Origin: CBDFLA01 sp965248915
Lineage (GTDB): Bacteria; Pseudomonadota; Alphaproteobacteria; M2410
NCBI GenBank assembly: GCA_965248915.1
Contig: OZ252216.1
Span: forward strand, 124,001 to 188,000
DNA: 64,000 bases
Direction of reading: 5' to 3'
The notes beneath the pieces were generated by a model. That model made no database searches. It was not told where the DNA came from and saw only the letters and a list, made by a program, of their open reading frames with translations. Of the stretch, positions 41,993 through 50,666 are shown piece after piece (within the stretch, counting starts at the first letter, position 1; every line of letters begins with the position of its first letter). The position numbers and the translations under genes were made by a program.

Positions 41993-44188
41993 ATGAAAAA
42001 TCGGGCGGACGTGGTTCATGAGAACTTCCTGAACCGTGTGAAATCTGAAGACTTTCCGAACCCCAGGTCATCCGTCAGCCTGGAAGACGCTGGGCTCAAC
42101 ACATCGCAATTGGTTGAGATGTTTGAAACCCAAGTCTTGAGTCGACACTTGGACCTACAATCGCGCAAACTCCAAGCACGCGGCGAGGGCTTTTACACAA
42201 TCGGTAGTTCTGGGCACGAGGGCAATGCGGCCATTGCTGCTGCGTTTCGAATAGGCGATATGGCGTTCCTGCACTACCGTGATGCCGCCTTCCATATTCA
42301 GAGGTCAAAGAAGGTGCCGGGTCAAACTCCGATCTGGGACATGCTCTTGAGCTTTGTCGCCTCCAGTGACGATCCCATTTCCGGTGGGCGTCATAAAGTT
42401 CTGGGCAGTAAGGCGCTTTCGATCCCCCCTCAAACCAGCACCATTGCGTCCCACCTTCCAAAGGCGGTTGGGGCTGCCTACAGCATCGGCCTTTCACGCC
42501 TCATGAAACGAGAAGGGGATCTCGACCGCGACGCTGTCATCCTGTGTAGTTTTGGTGACGCGTCGGTCAATCATTCGACCGCTCAAGGCGCCATCAACAC
42601 GGCCTGCTGGACATCCTTCCAAGGCGTACCGCTTCCCTTGGTTTTTGTGTGTGAAGACAATGGTATTGGCATTTCTACCAAAACCCCCTCCAACTGGGTC
42701 GAGCGAAGCTGCGGTCATAGACCGGGTCTTGCCTATTTCAAATGCGATGGCCTGAGTCTCCTCGACACCTACCGAGCCGGACAGGTCGTAGAGCAATACG
42801 TTCGCCGCCATCGTAAGCCTGTCTTTCTTCACATGGGCTGCGTGCGCCTCTTTGGACATGCCGGAGCGGACGTTCAAGAGAGTTACATGCCCAAGCAAGA
42901 GATCTTGGAAATGGAAGCAAACGATCCGCTTCTGCATTCAGCGCGCATCATCGTTGAAAACAATATCCTAACCTCTCAGGAAATTCTCGACCTTTACAAG
43001 AGAACCGAGGACCGCGTAATCCGAACGGCGGAGGAGGTTATCAAACGTCCCAAATTGGCCACACGGGCCGACATTCGCGGCAGCTTAATCCCGCCAATGA
43101 AGGAGCCCGCCCAGGTCGCCGACAAGGTCGCATTGGCTGAGCGAGGACAGTCACCGCAGCATATGGCCCGCCTCATCAATTGGGCCCTCGCTGACATCAT
43201 GGCAGAACGTCCCAATGTCGTTTTGGCCGGGGAGGATGTCGGCGCTAAGGGCGGCGTCTATGGCGTCACAGCCAAACTCTCTGAGACGTTCGGCAATCAC
43301 CGTGTCATCAACACACTGCTTGACGAGCAAAGCATTCTGGGGCTCGCCATCGGTCTCGCCCACAATGGTTTTATCCCGATCCCGGAAATCCAATTCCTCG
43401 CCTATGTCCACAATGCAGAAGACCAAATCCGCGGTGAAGCATCGACCTTGAGTTTTTTCTCCAACGGTCAATACACCAACCCAATGGTTATTCGCATTGC
43501 AGGACTTGGTTATCAAAAAGGGTTTGGCGGACACTTCCACAATGACAATTCCATCGCCGCTTTGCGTGACATTCCGGGCATTGTGATTGCCTGTCCGAGC
43601 AATGGCGCCGACGCGGTCGGCATGTTGCGTGAATGCGTGCGTCTCGCCGAAGAAGAACAACGCGTGGTGATTTTCTTGGAGCCAATTGCGCTCTACATGA
43701 CGCGCGATTTGCATGAGCCTAAGGACGGTCTTTGGACATTTCCCTACAAAGCACCTTCCAAAATGGAAGGTGTAAAAGTAGGAGAGGTCAGCCTTCACGG
43801 ATCAGGTGAAGACCTTTGCATCCTCACTTTCGGTAACGGTGTCTATCTCAGTCGCCAGGCTGAAAAAGTCTTGCAAGAGGATTACAAGGTCAACACGCGC
43901 ATTGTCGATCTGCGCTGGCTTGCGCCTCTGAATCAAAAGTCGATCATGAAGGCGATTGGTCCTTGCAAGAAAGTTCTGATTGTTGATGAGTGTCGTGCCA
44001 CCGGATCTCAAAGTGAGGCTCTGGTCACGTTGCTTCATGAGCATGGGGCAGGTGATCTTGCAATCGGCCGCATCACCGCAGACGATACGTTCATTCCGTT
44101 GGGCCGTGCTGCCACGGTGCCTCTCCCAAACAAAGAAGAGATCGTTGAAGCAGCGATGAACCTGGTAAACGGGGGAGAAGCGTCATGA
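41993..44188 (+). CDS. Fused alpha-beta 2-oxoacid dehydrogenase E1
   Basis: A 731-residue protein with the E1-alpha domain first (YTIGSSGHEGNAAIAAAFRIGDMAFLHYRD; TPP motif SFGDASVNHSTAQGAINTA...CEDNGIGIS, about residues 180-230) and the E1-beta domain after about residue 385 (AGEDVGAKGGVYGVTAKLSETFG, VINTLLDEQSILGLAIGLA, VDLRWLAPLNQKSIMKAIG). Normally separate subunits of branched-chain or pyruvate dehydrogenase, they decarboxylate a 2-oxoacid and pass the acyl to lipoyl-E2. No E2 or E3 is present; instead the stop overlaps a FabD-like gene in ATGA. The frame is open from a TTG at 41912; ATG 41993 is preferred. Confidence 0.85.
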   Translation: MKNRADVVHENFLNRVKSEDFPNPRSSVSLEDAGLNTSQLVEMFETQVLSRHLDLQSRKLQARGEGFYTIGSSGHEGNAAIAAAFRIGDMAFLHYRDAAFHIQRSKKVPGQTPIWDMLLSFVASSDDPISGGRHKVLGSKALSIPPQTSTIASHLPKAVGAAYSIGLSRLMKREGDLDRDAVILCSFGDASVNHSTAQGAINTACWTSFQGVPLPLVFVCEDNGIGISTKTPSNWVERSCGHRPGLAYFKCDGLSLLDTYRAGQVVEQYVRRHRKPVFLHMGCVRLFGHAGADVQESYMPKQEILEMEANDPLLHSARIIVENNILTSQEILDLYKRTEDRVIRTAEEVIKRPKLATRADIRGSLIPPMKEPAQVADKVALAERGQSPQHMARLINWALADIMAERPNVVLAGEDVGAKGGVYGVTAKLSETFGNHRVINTLLDEQSILGLAIGLAHNGFIPIPEIQFLAYVHNAEDQIRGEASTLSFFSNGQYTNPMVIRIAGLGYQKGFGGHFHNDNSIAALRDIPGIVIACPSNGADAVGMLRECVRLAEEEQRVVIFLEPIALYMTRDLHEPKDGLWTFPYKAPSKMEGVKVGEVSLHGSGEDLCILTFGNGVYLSRQAEKVLQEDYKVNTRIVDLRWLAPLNQKSIMKAIGPCKKVLIVDECRATGSQSEALVTLLHEHGAGDLAIGRITADDTFIPLGRAATVPLPNKEEIVEAAMNLVNGGEAS

Positions 44189-45228
44189 CAGATAAGCAAA
44201 CAGCACTCGTGGTCTGTCCCGGACGGGGTACCTACAACAAACCTGAACTGGGTTACTTCACCAGACATCACCCAGACAAGACGGATCTCCTCAAGAGATT
44301 TGATACCTTTCGCACTAGCAAAGGACAAGTTGAGATTAGTGAACTGGACCGCCGCGAACGGTTTTCCATGAAAGACTTCTCACGCGGCGACAACGCATCC
44401 GCGTTGATTTACGCCTGTGCCTACGCCGACTTTCTCTCCATCGACCGCGAGAAATTCGATATCATCGCGGTGACCGGCAACTCCATGGGGTGGTACATCG
44501 CCACCGCTTGTGGCGGTGCGGTGAGCGAGGCCGGGGGTCTCGAGGTTATCAACACCATGGGCACATTGATGCATGACCATCTCGAAGGCGGACAAGCAAT
44601 CTATCCGCTGATGGATGAAGAGTGGCATACAATTCCGGGGCGCCGTGAGGAGTTGTTGGGCCTCATCGACGACATTCATCACGAGCAGAATAACAGGCTC
44701 TATGTTTCCATCGACCTTGGCGGCATGTTGGTCTTTGGCGGCGAAGACAAAGCGCTGGATCTATTGATGGAAAAACTGCCGGAAGAGCAGGGACGCTTTC
44801 CGCTTCGTTTGAACAATCACGCGGCGTTTCACACGCCTATTTTGCAAGACAATTCTGAGCGCGGCAAGGCACTGCTGTCGCAGGATCTGTTCCACCGCCC
44901 GTCCCTTCCCCTCATAGATGGACGCGGACACATATGGACCCCTTACTCTTCTGACCCAATTGAGATGTGGGACTACACACTCGGCGCTCAAATTGTCTCA
45001 ACCTATGACTTCACGCGCGCCGTAGCGGTCGGCACGCAAGAGTTCTCGCCAGACTGCATTATCATCTTAGGTCCCGGCACCACACTGGGGGGCGCCGTGG
45101 CTCAATCCCTCATTTCGATTGATTGGCAGGGCCTGTCGTCAAAGGACGATTTTGTGAAAAGACAAAAATCAGACCCGATCATTTATTCCATGGGAATGGA
45201 CGATCAACGTGCAGAAGTTACAACATAG
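44185..45228 (+). CDS. FabD-fold acyltransferase without the malonate-binding arginine
   Basis: A 347-residue protein of the ACP S-malonyltransferase fold. The nucleophile Ser100 lies in GNSMGW (FabD has GHSLGE) and the catalytic His212 in LNNHAAFHTP. A gap-free alignment to E. coli FabD from the nucleophile serine puts Met125 where FabD has Arg117, the residue that binds the malonyl carboxylate. The enzyme therefore probably moves an uncharged acyl group. It overlaps the fused E1 by 4 bp (ATGA), so the acyl group may come from the 2-oxoacid decarboxylated by E1. The CoA or ACP partner is unknown, and no ACP gene is nearby. Confidence 0.7.
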   Translation: MTDKQTALVVCPGRGTYNKPELGYFTRHHPDKTDLLKRFDTFRTSKGQVEISELDRRERFSMKDFSRGDNASALIYACAYADFLSIDREKFDIIAVTGNSMGWYIATACGGAVSEAGGLEVINTMGTLMHDHLEGGQAIYPLMDEEWHTIPGRREELLGLIDDIHHEQNNRLYVSIDLGGMLVFGGEDKALDLLMEKLPEEQGRFPLRLNNHAAFHTPILQDNSERGKALLSQDLFHRPSLPLIDGRGHIWTPYSSDPIEMWDYTLGAQIVSTYDFTRAVAVGTQEFSPDCIIILGPGTTLGGAVAQSLISIDWQGLSSKDDFVKRQKSDPIIYSMGMDDQRAEVTT

Positions 45229-45244
45229 AACTGAGGAGTGACCG

Positions 45245-45961
45245 ATGACGGAAGAACGGACCGGAATTCGACAAGGCTTTACACACCTGATGGAGCGCCA
45301 ACCCGTGCGACTGGGCCTCCTCATCCTCATTCCTTTGTTGATCGCGTTGACCTTCGCCACGCCCTATTCCAATTTTGCCATCCTTGGTGGCTTTGCATTC
45401 ATCATCATAGTGTCTTTGCTGCGGGTGAAGGGGTTTCAACATCTAGGATTTCGGTCGCCAGGAAAATGGGGTGCCCTCATTCTTGCCGCCATAGGCCTCG
45501 CGGTAATACTCGAAATTGGCGCCGATGTTCTAATTGAGCCCTTCGTGGCCAAGTGGACCGGCGAAGAAGCCGATTTCTCGGCCTTCGATGGCCTCGTTGG
45601 GAATGTGCCCAACACGCTCATCATGATCGCCATTGGCTGGATCATCGGCGGCTTTTTGGAGGAGATGTTCTTTCGCGGATTCTTGCTTCAGGAGACCGGC
45701 CTGCTGCTCGGTGGGCGCAATGTCGGCTTCGCAATCGGACTAGTCCTGTCGTCAGCCTTGTTTGGCATGTCCCACTTTTATCAGGGACCAACAGGTATGA
45801 TCATGACCGGCTTGATGGGCTTCTTCTTAGGCCTGATCTACCTTGCTAAAGGGCGAAATATTTGGCTCGCGGTGCTCGTGCACGGCATCGTCGACACGAT
45901 CGGCTTCACACTCATCTACTTCGACAAGTACGAAGCCCTCCGCGAAATCGTGCCGGCTTAG
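45245..45961 (+). CDS. CPBP-family (Abi/CAAX-like) intramembrane protease
   Basis: A 238-residue membrane protein with about six to eight helices. It has the three CPBP motifs: EEMFFRG with Glu139, Glu140 and Arg144, FGMSHFYQG at about 177-185, and HGIVDT near 219-224. These supply the glutamates and histidines of the glutamic-type intramembrane protease (Rce1-like). Bacterial members act in bacteriocin self-immunity or protein processing, and most have unknown substrates. It follows the acyltransferase gene by 16 bases and probably belongs to the same operon, an unexplained association. Confidence 0.8.
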   Translation: MTEERTGIRQGFTHLMERQPVRLGLLILIPLLIALTFATPYSNFAILGGFAFIIIVSLLRVKGFQHLGFRSPGKWGALILAAIGLAVILEIGADVLIEPFVAKWTGEEADFSAFDGLVGNVPNTLIMIAIGWIIGGFLEEMFFRGFLLQETGLLLGGRNVGFAIGLVLSSALFGMSHFYQGPTGMIMTGLMGFFLGLIYLAKGRNIWLAVLVHGIVDTIGFTLIYFDKYEALREIVPA

Positions 45962-45968
45962 GACCGAA

Positions 45969-46733
45969 CTACTTGCCTTTCCAGTCAGGTGCCCGCTTTT
46001 CCGCAAAGGCGACGGACCCCTCTATGGCATCCTCGCTGGCAAAGATCGGTCCGGTGATCTTGTTTTGATTTTTGTAGAGATCTTCTGTTGCCCAGTCTTG
46101 GCTTTCCACCATCACCTGTTTGCTGGCTGCGACTGCCATAGGCCCGTTCGCGCAAATCATTTGAGCGAGCTTTTTCGCCTCTTTAAGAGCCGTACCCTTA
46201 GGGACGACTCTGTTGATCAAGCCCATCTCGTAGGCCCGTTGTGAGGTGATGAATTCACCGGTGAGCGCAAGTTCCATAGCAAGACGTGGTGGGATTTGAC
46301 GAGGGAGTTTGACAAGACCCCCTGCTGCTGCTGCGAGCCCGCGCTTCACTTCTGGAATACCGAACATGGCATTGTCCGCCGCCACGATGAGATCGCAGCT
46401 GATGGCAAGCTCAAAACCGCCAGCCAATGCGTAACCCTCAACCGCCCCGATCAAAGGCTTTTGGGGCGGCGCTTCTGTGACGCCTGCAAATCCACGACCC
46501 TCAACCGAAGGGAACTCGCCTTTGACAAAGGCCTTGAGATCCATACCGGAACAAAATGTGCCATCCGCCCCGGTGATAATCGCGACCCGCAAATCATCAT
46601 TGCCATCGAGCTCATCCATGGCGGCTGCGATGGCCACAGCCACCGCACGATTGGCAGCATTCTTGGCCTTTGGCCGGTTGATGGTTACGGTCATGATGCC
46701 GCCTTCAGTGCTGACGAGGACTTCTTCGCTCAT
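45969..46733 (-). CDS. Crotonase-family enoyl-CoA hydratase/isomerase
   Basis: A 254-residue crotonase: GADGTFCSGMDLKAFVKGEFP and AVEGYALAGGFELAISCDLIVAADNAMFGIPEVKRGLAAAAGGLVKLPRQI give the oxyanion hole and the usual GIPE segment. These resemble EchA-like or carnitinyl-CoA dehydratase-like proteins. It is divergent from the thiolase gene with 112 bases between them, a classic pairing of two beta-oxidation enzymes under one control region. Chain length preference is unknown. Confidence 0.8.
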   Translation of the reverse strand: MSEEVLVSTEGGIMTVTINRPKAKNAANRAVAVAIAAAMDELDGNDDLRVAIITGADGTFCSGMDLKAFVKGEFPSVEGRGFAGVTEAPPQKPLIGAVEGYALAGGFELAISCDLIVAADNAMFGIPEVKRGLAAAAGGLVKLPRQIPPRLAMELALTGEFITSQRAYEMGLINRVVPKGTALKEAKKLAQMICANGPMAVAASKQVMVESQDWATEDLYKNQNKITGPIFASEDAIEGSVAFAEKRAPDWKGK

Positions 46734-46845
46734 TGGGTTAGCTCCAGGTTATCTGTTATAAGTTCTTGTCTTGACCCCCATGATAGTGCCAATTTGTCGA
46801 CCACAACAACAAAACAAAAACACCAGGGACAAGAGGAAACGGAAC

Positions 46846-48078
46846 ATGAGCGAAGCATGGATCATTGATGCCTGCCGGACACCGCGGGGAATTGGCAAGA
46901 TCGGCAAAGGCGCACTCGCCGAAATGCACGCGCAACACTTAGGCGCAACGGTCTTGAAAGCTTTGAAAGAGCGCAACGATCTCAACACCGCCGAAGTCGA
47001 CGACATAATATGGGGAACCAGCTCTCAGCGTGGCGACCAAGCCGGTGATCTCGGTCGCATGGCCGCCCTTGATGCAGGTTACGACGTTCAATCTTCCGGT
47101 GTGACCCTTGATCGCTTTTGTGGATCTGGCATCACAACCGTCAACTTTGCAGCCGCCAGTGTCATGTCGGGATTTGAAGACCTGGTCATTGCCGGTGGAA
47201 CGGAAATGATGTCACACTATGGTCAAATGCAAGGCTCATCACCTTTCCTTGACAATGGAAACACCCGTCTTCGTCATGAACATCCGCAACCTCACCAAGG
47301 CGTCTGCGCTGATGCCATCGCGACCTTGGAAGGAATTTCACGGGACGCCGTTGATGACTTGGCTTTGGTGAGCCAACAGCGCGCTGACAATGCCATCAAG
47401 AACGGTCACTTCGAAAAATCATTGGTGCCGGTCTACAAGGAAGACGGATCTCTCGCTCTCGACCGCGAAGAATTTCCCCGCCCACAAACCACCAAAGAAG
47501 GCTTGGCCGGACTAAACGCCTCCTTTGCGGCGATTGCTGATTTCGAACTTGACGAAGACGGCACCACCTTCCGCAAACTGGTGCTGCAGAAATACCCAGA
47601 CCTGGAAATCGACCATGTCCACCACGCCGGTAATTCCTCCGGTGTTGTTGATGGCGCTGCAGCTCTTCTTTTGGCCTCGCCAAAATACGCTGAGAGCCAT
47701 GGCATGAAGCCGCGCGCCCGCGTTGTCGCGATGGCCAATATGGGCGACAGCCCAACCTTGATGCTCAACGCGCCGGTTCCAGCCGCCAAGAAAGTCTTGG
47801 CGAAAGCGGGCATGAAGGTTGAGGACATCGATCTCTTTGAGATCAACGAAGCCTTCTCGGTGGTGGCCGAAAAGTTCATCCGCGATCTGGATCTCGACCG
47901 CAGCCGCGTCAACGTGAACGGCGGCGCCATGGCGCTTGGTCACCCGATCGGCGCCACAGGGTCAATCCTCATTGGCACCATGGTCGATGAGCTCGAACGC
48001 CAAGACAAACAGTTTGGTCTTGTGACCATGTGCGCCGCCGGCGGCATGGCCCCGGCTATCATTGTTGAGAGGATGTAA
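46846..48078 (+). CDS. Acetyl-CoA C-acyltransferase (thiolase)
   Basis: A 410-residue thiolase: nucleophilic Cys92 in LDRFCGSGITTVNFAAASVMSG, EINEAFSVVAEKF, the histidine in VNGGAMALGHPIGATGS and the second cysteine in VTMCAAGGMAPA. It cleaves 3-oxoacyl-CoA with CoA, or condenses two acyl-CoAs. The frame is open from 46771, but ATG 46846 follows GAGGAAACGGAAC and begins the conserved region. Its partner hydratase is divergent. The length is slightly above biosynthetic thiolases, fitting a beta-oxidation type. Confidence 0.88.
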   Translation: MSEAWIIDACRTPRGIGKIGKGALAEMHAQHLGATVLKALKERNDLNTAEVDDIIWGTSSQRGDQAGDLGRMAALDAGYDVQSSGVTLDRFCGSGITTVNFAAASVMSGFEDLVIAGGTEMMSHYGQMQGSSPFLDNGNTRLRHEHPQPHQGVCADAIATLEGISRDAVDDLALVSQQRADNAIKNGHFEKSLVPVYKEDGSLALDREEFPRPQTTKEGLAGLNASFAAIADFELDEDGTTFRKLVLQKYPDLEIDHVHHAGNSSGVVDGAAALLLASPKYAESHGMKPRARVVAMANMGDSPTLMLNAPVPAAKKVLAKAGMKVEDIDLFEINEAFSVVAEKFIRDLDLDRSRVNVNGGAMALGHPIGATGSILIGTMVDELERQDKQFGLVTMCAAGGMAPAIIVERM

Positions 48079-48213
48079 GAGGAAGCGTGGGTCGCGGCGG
48101 GTTCATTTTCCCATTTGATTAGACCCCCAATGCGCCAATGACCATCGTCATGGCTAACCGCGGGCGAGGTTAATTGGGATTGTCAGTCCTGGGATTTCTT
48201 GGGGTGGTTTCGC

Positions 48214-48705
48214 TTAGTCGGTGTCAGGAGATCCAACAAAGATTTCCATTTTGTGCCCAAACCCTTGGCTATTGTCGATGAGGCGAATCCACTGTGGGCG
48301 AAAACAGAAATACGGAGTTTCGTTCAACCGCGTCACCAAATCTTGTTTGGCCGGATCGTCTTTATCACCATCTTTGGGTTGGAGGAATGAAAACTTCTCG
48401 AGATAGAGGTCGTTAGCGCAAGAAGCATCAGCGGTGTCAACTTGGTTGCAGCTCCCGACGGCCTGAATACCAACAATACTTTGCCACTCTTGCCCATCAT
48501 CTTGGATCGTCGCAGCGATTTGTGCGGTTTGAGTGATGTCGATGCCGTGCCGAGTGCTGGGGCTGGTCTTGAAGAAAAAATTGAAATTGTCACCGTTGGC
48601 GTAAAAGACCGCTGCGGCCCAGGGGCCATCCTCGCCAAGGGTCGCCAACGTCATTGTGTTATGCGTTGCCAGGTAGTTGAGGATACGTGTGTGATCATCC
48701 GACAT
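48214..48705 (-). CDS. Pyridoxamine 5'-phosphate oxidase-like flavin-binding protein
   Basis: A 163-residue split-barrel protein (ILNYLATHNTMTLATLGEDGPWAAAVFYANGDNFNFFFKTSPSTRHGIDI) of the PNPOx-like/YhbP type. Such proteins bind FMN or F420, or have lost the cofactor; few are true pyridoxamine oxidases. It starts 4 bases after the ubiX stop on the same strand, so the two are co-translated. Because UbiX makes prenyl-FMN, a flavin-binding partner is suggestive, but the link is inference. Confidence 0.7.
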   Translation of the reverse strand: MSDDHTRILNYLATHNTMTLATLGEDGPWAAAVFYANGDNFNFFFKTSPSTRHGIDITQTAQIAATIQDDGQEWQSIVGIQAVGSCNQVDTADASCANDLYLEKFSFLQPKDGDKDDPAKQDLVTRLNETPYFCFRPQWIRLIDNSQGFGHKMEIFVGSPDTD

Positions 48706-48709
48706 TTTT

Positions 48710-49288
48710 CTAGTCGATACTTTTGCTCATACCGGACCAACGTTTGACCCGGCCTGTGTCGATGTCAAAGAGGTCCAAGACACGGCCGACGCTGTGATTG
48801 ATGATGTCATCGATGCTTTGTGGATTGTTATAAAAGGCGGGCATCGGTGGCGCGATGATAATCCCCATCTGTGCGGCCTCATAGAGGAGCTTGCAATGTC
48901 CAACATGCAGTGGTGCTTCCCGCGGCATCAAGACCAGGCGCCGTCCTTCTTTCAAGACGACATCTGCAGCCCTGGTGAGAAGATTGTCCGCATTTGAGTG
49001 CACGATCGCTGAGAGTGTTCGGATCGAACATGGCGCAACAAGCATACCGTCTGTCTTGAAAGACCCAGATGAAATAGTCGCTCCGAGATTCTTGCTTGAA
49101 TGGACTTCATGGGCGAGGCCTTCGATGTCTTTGACCGTCCATTCGGTTTCCGCAGCAATAGTCGCGCGCGCACCATCAGAGAGGACGAGATGCGATTCAA
49201 CATCCGAAATTTCAGACAATGTTTCTAGGGCGCGGATGCCATAAATGGCACCGCTTGCACCGGATATGCCGACGATGATGCGTCTCAT
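48710..49288 (-). CDS. ubiX: UbiX flavin prenyltransferase
   Basis: A 192-residue flavin prenyltransferase: IIVGISGASGAIYGIRALETL, VHSSKNLGATISSGSFKTDGMLVAPCSIRTLSAIVHSNADNLLTRAADVVLKEGRRLVLMPREAPLH and the AAQMGIIIAPPMPAFYNNPQSIDDI segment. It prenylates FMN with dimethylallyl phosphate to make the UbiD cofactor. The long frame starts at 49438, but the ATG at 49288 begins the conserved sequence and matches the family length. No ubiD is in the window; the target decarboxylase must be elsewhere. It is divergent from the OYE-family gene. Confidence 0.9.
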   Translation of the reverse strand: MRRIIVGISGASGAIYGIRALETLSEISDVESHLVLSDGARATIAAETEWTVKDIEGLAHEVHSSKNLGATISSGSFKTDGMLVAPCSIRTLSAIVHSNADNLLTRAADVVLKEGRRLVLMPREAPLHVGHCKLLYEAAQMGIIIAPPMPAFYNNPQSIDDIINHSVGRVLDLFDIDTGRVKRWSGMSKSID

Positions 49289-49455
49289 TGACAAATCGCT
49301 CCACTCTCGATCCGAGGAAACATAGTGCTTATGTGTCCGTCGGGCCAGGTCAAAGAGAGCCAGGGTAAATGACGGCGAGTTTCCCAATGCCTTTGGCGAG
49401 GGCCATAGTTCATGTAGGGTGCCCTGAGCGTTAAGCAAGGAATGATCGACGACTG

Positions 49456-50661
49456 ATGACCATCAATGGCGAAATGGTATTTGAGAGCTGGGAACTCGCG
49501 AAGCTAAAACTGCGCAACCGTGTCATCCGAGCCGCAACTTACGAAGGTCGTACACCAGGCGGCAAGATCACAGATGAACAGATCGACTTTCACCGCGACC
49601 CGTCCGCCGGCGGTGTGGCCATGACCACCGTTGCCTATGGTGCGGTCTCAAAGGACGCACGTACTTTCGATGATCAGATTGTGTTGTCCGAGGACGAGAT
49701 TCCGAATCTGAAGCGATTGACTGAAGCCGTGCAATCAGAAGGCGCTGCAGCTTCCATTCAACTGGCCCACGCAGGCGGATTTACACGGGCCACTGGCAGA
49801 TCAACCTGGGCATCACGAGCGCCGTCCAGCGGGTTCAACACATACGGTCTGATGTCCGGATCCCCGTTCATGAAATCTCTCACGACCAGCGAAATGGACG
49901 AAATCGTTAAGGATTATGTTCGCGCCGCTGCGGTCGCGCGCGAGGCTGGTTTCGATGCTGTCGAAGTGCATATGGGCCATGGCTATCTCTTAAGTCAGTT
50001 CTTAAGCCCGGCTCTCAATCACCGTCGAGATCAGTATGGTGGCACGACCAACAATCGGACGCGATTTCCCCGCCGGGTTGCAGAAGCTCTACGAAAAGAG
50101 TTGGGAACAGACTTTCCGATTCTAGCAAAGGTGAACCTCAGTGATGGTGTTCGCGGTGGTTTATGTACGACCGAGGCAACAGAGGTCGCCTGTCATCTCG
50201 AAAGCACGGGGCTCAACGCACTCGTATTGTCAGGCGGCATCGTCAGCAAGTCGCCGATGTTTCTCTTTCGTGGCGGCAGCCCTCTCAAAGCCATGGTGGC
50301 TGTGGAATCATCTGCATTTCGAAAGGCCATTTTGAGAATTGGCGGTGCGCGGATGCTGCGCGAGTTGCCCTTTGAGGAACTCTTCTTTCTTGATCAGGCC
50401 CGCCAAATTCGCGCGGCGGTAGATATGCCCTTGGTACTCATTGGAGGGGTGCGCAGCCGCGCCAATATCGAAAAAGCAATCGCGGAAGGCTTCGATGCGG
50501 TCGCCATGGGCCGCCCCCTTATTCACAATCCCAACTTGATCAATGAGTTCAAATCCGGCCAGTCTCACCGATCTCTCTGCGACAATTGCAATCGTTGTGT
50601 CGGAGAGATGGAATCCGCACACGGTGTGGTGTGTGTCACCCGGCGCGAGACGCAAAGTTAG
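49456..50661 (+). CDS. NADH:flavin oxidoreductase, Old Yellow Enzyme family
   Basis: A 401-residue FMN barrel: LRNRVIRAATYEGRTPGGKITDEQIDFHRDPSAGGVAMTTVAY, SIQLAHAGGF, FDAVEVHMGHGYLLSQFLSPALNHRRDQYGG and VLIGGVRSRANIEKAIAEGFDAVAMGRPLIHNP. The C-terminus has CDNCNRCVGEMES, as in members carrying an iron-sulfur site, but the large NADH-binding domain of 2,4-dienoyl-CoA reductase is absent, so it is a single-domain form. It probably reduces an activated double bond. It is divergent from ubiX; its stop is 5 bases from the convergent acyltransferase stop. Confidence 0.85.
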   Translation: MTINGEMVFESWELAKLKLRNRVIRAATYEGRTPGGKITDEQIDFHRDPSAGGVAMTTVAYGAVSKDARTFDDQIVLSEDEIPNLKRLTEAVQSEGAAASIQLAHAGGFTRATGRSTWASRAPSSGFNTYGLMSGSPFMKSLTTSEMDEIVKDYVRAAAVAREAGFDAVEVHMGHGYLLSQFLSPALNHRRDQYGGTTNNRTRFPRRVAEALRKELGTDFPILAKVNLSDGVRGGLCTTEATEVACHLESTGLNALVLSGGIVSKSPMFLFRGGSPLKAMVAVESSAFRKAILRIGGARMLRELPFEELFFLDQARQIRAAVDMPLVLIGGVRSRANIEKAIAEGFDAVAMGRPLIHNPNLINEFKSGQSHRSLCDNCNRCVGEMESAHGVVCVTRRETQS

Positions 50662-50666
50662 ATGGT

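Noticed and set aside
44185..45228. Plain FabD (malonyl-CoA:ACP transacylase) of fatty acid synthesis
   Set aside because: The malonate-binding arginine is absent and no other fab gene or ACP lies next to it.
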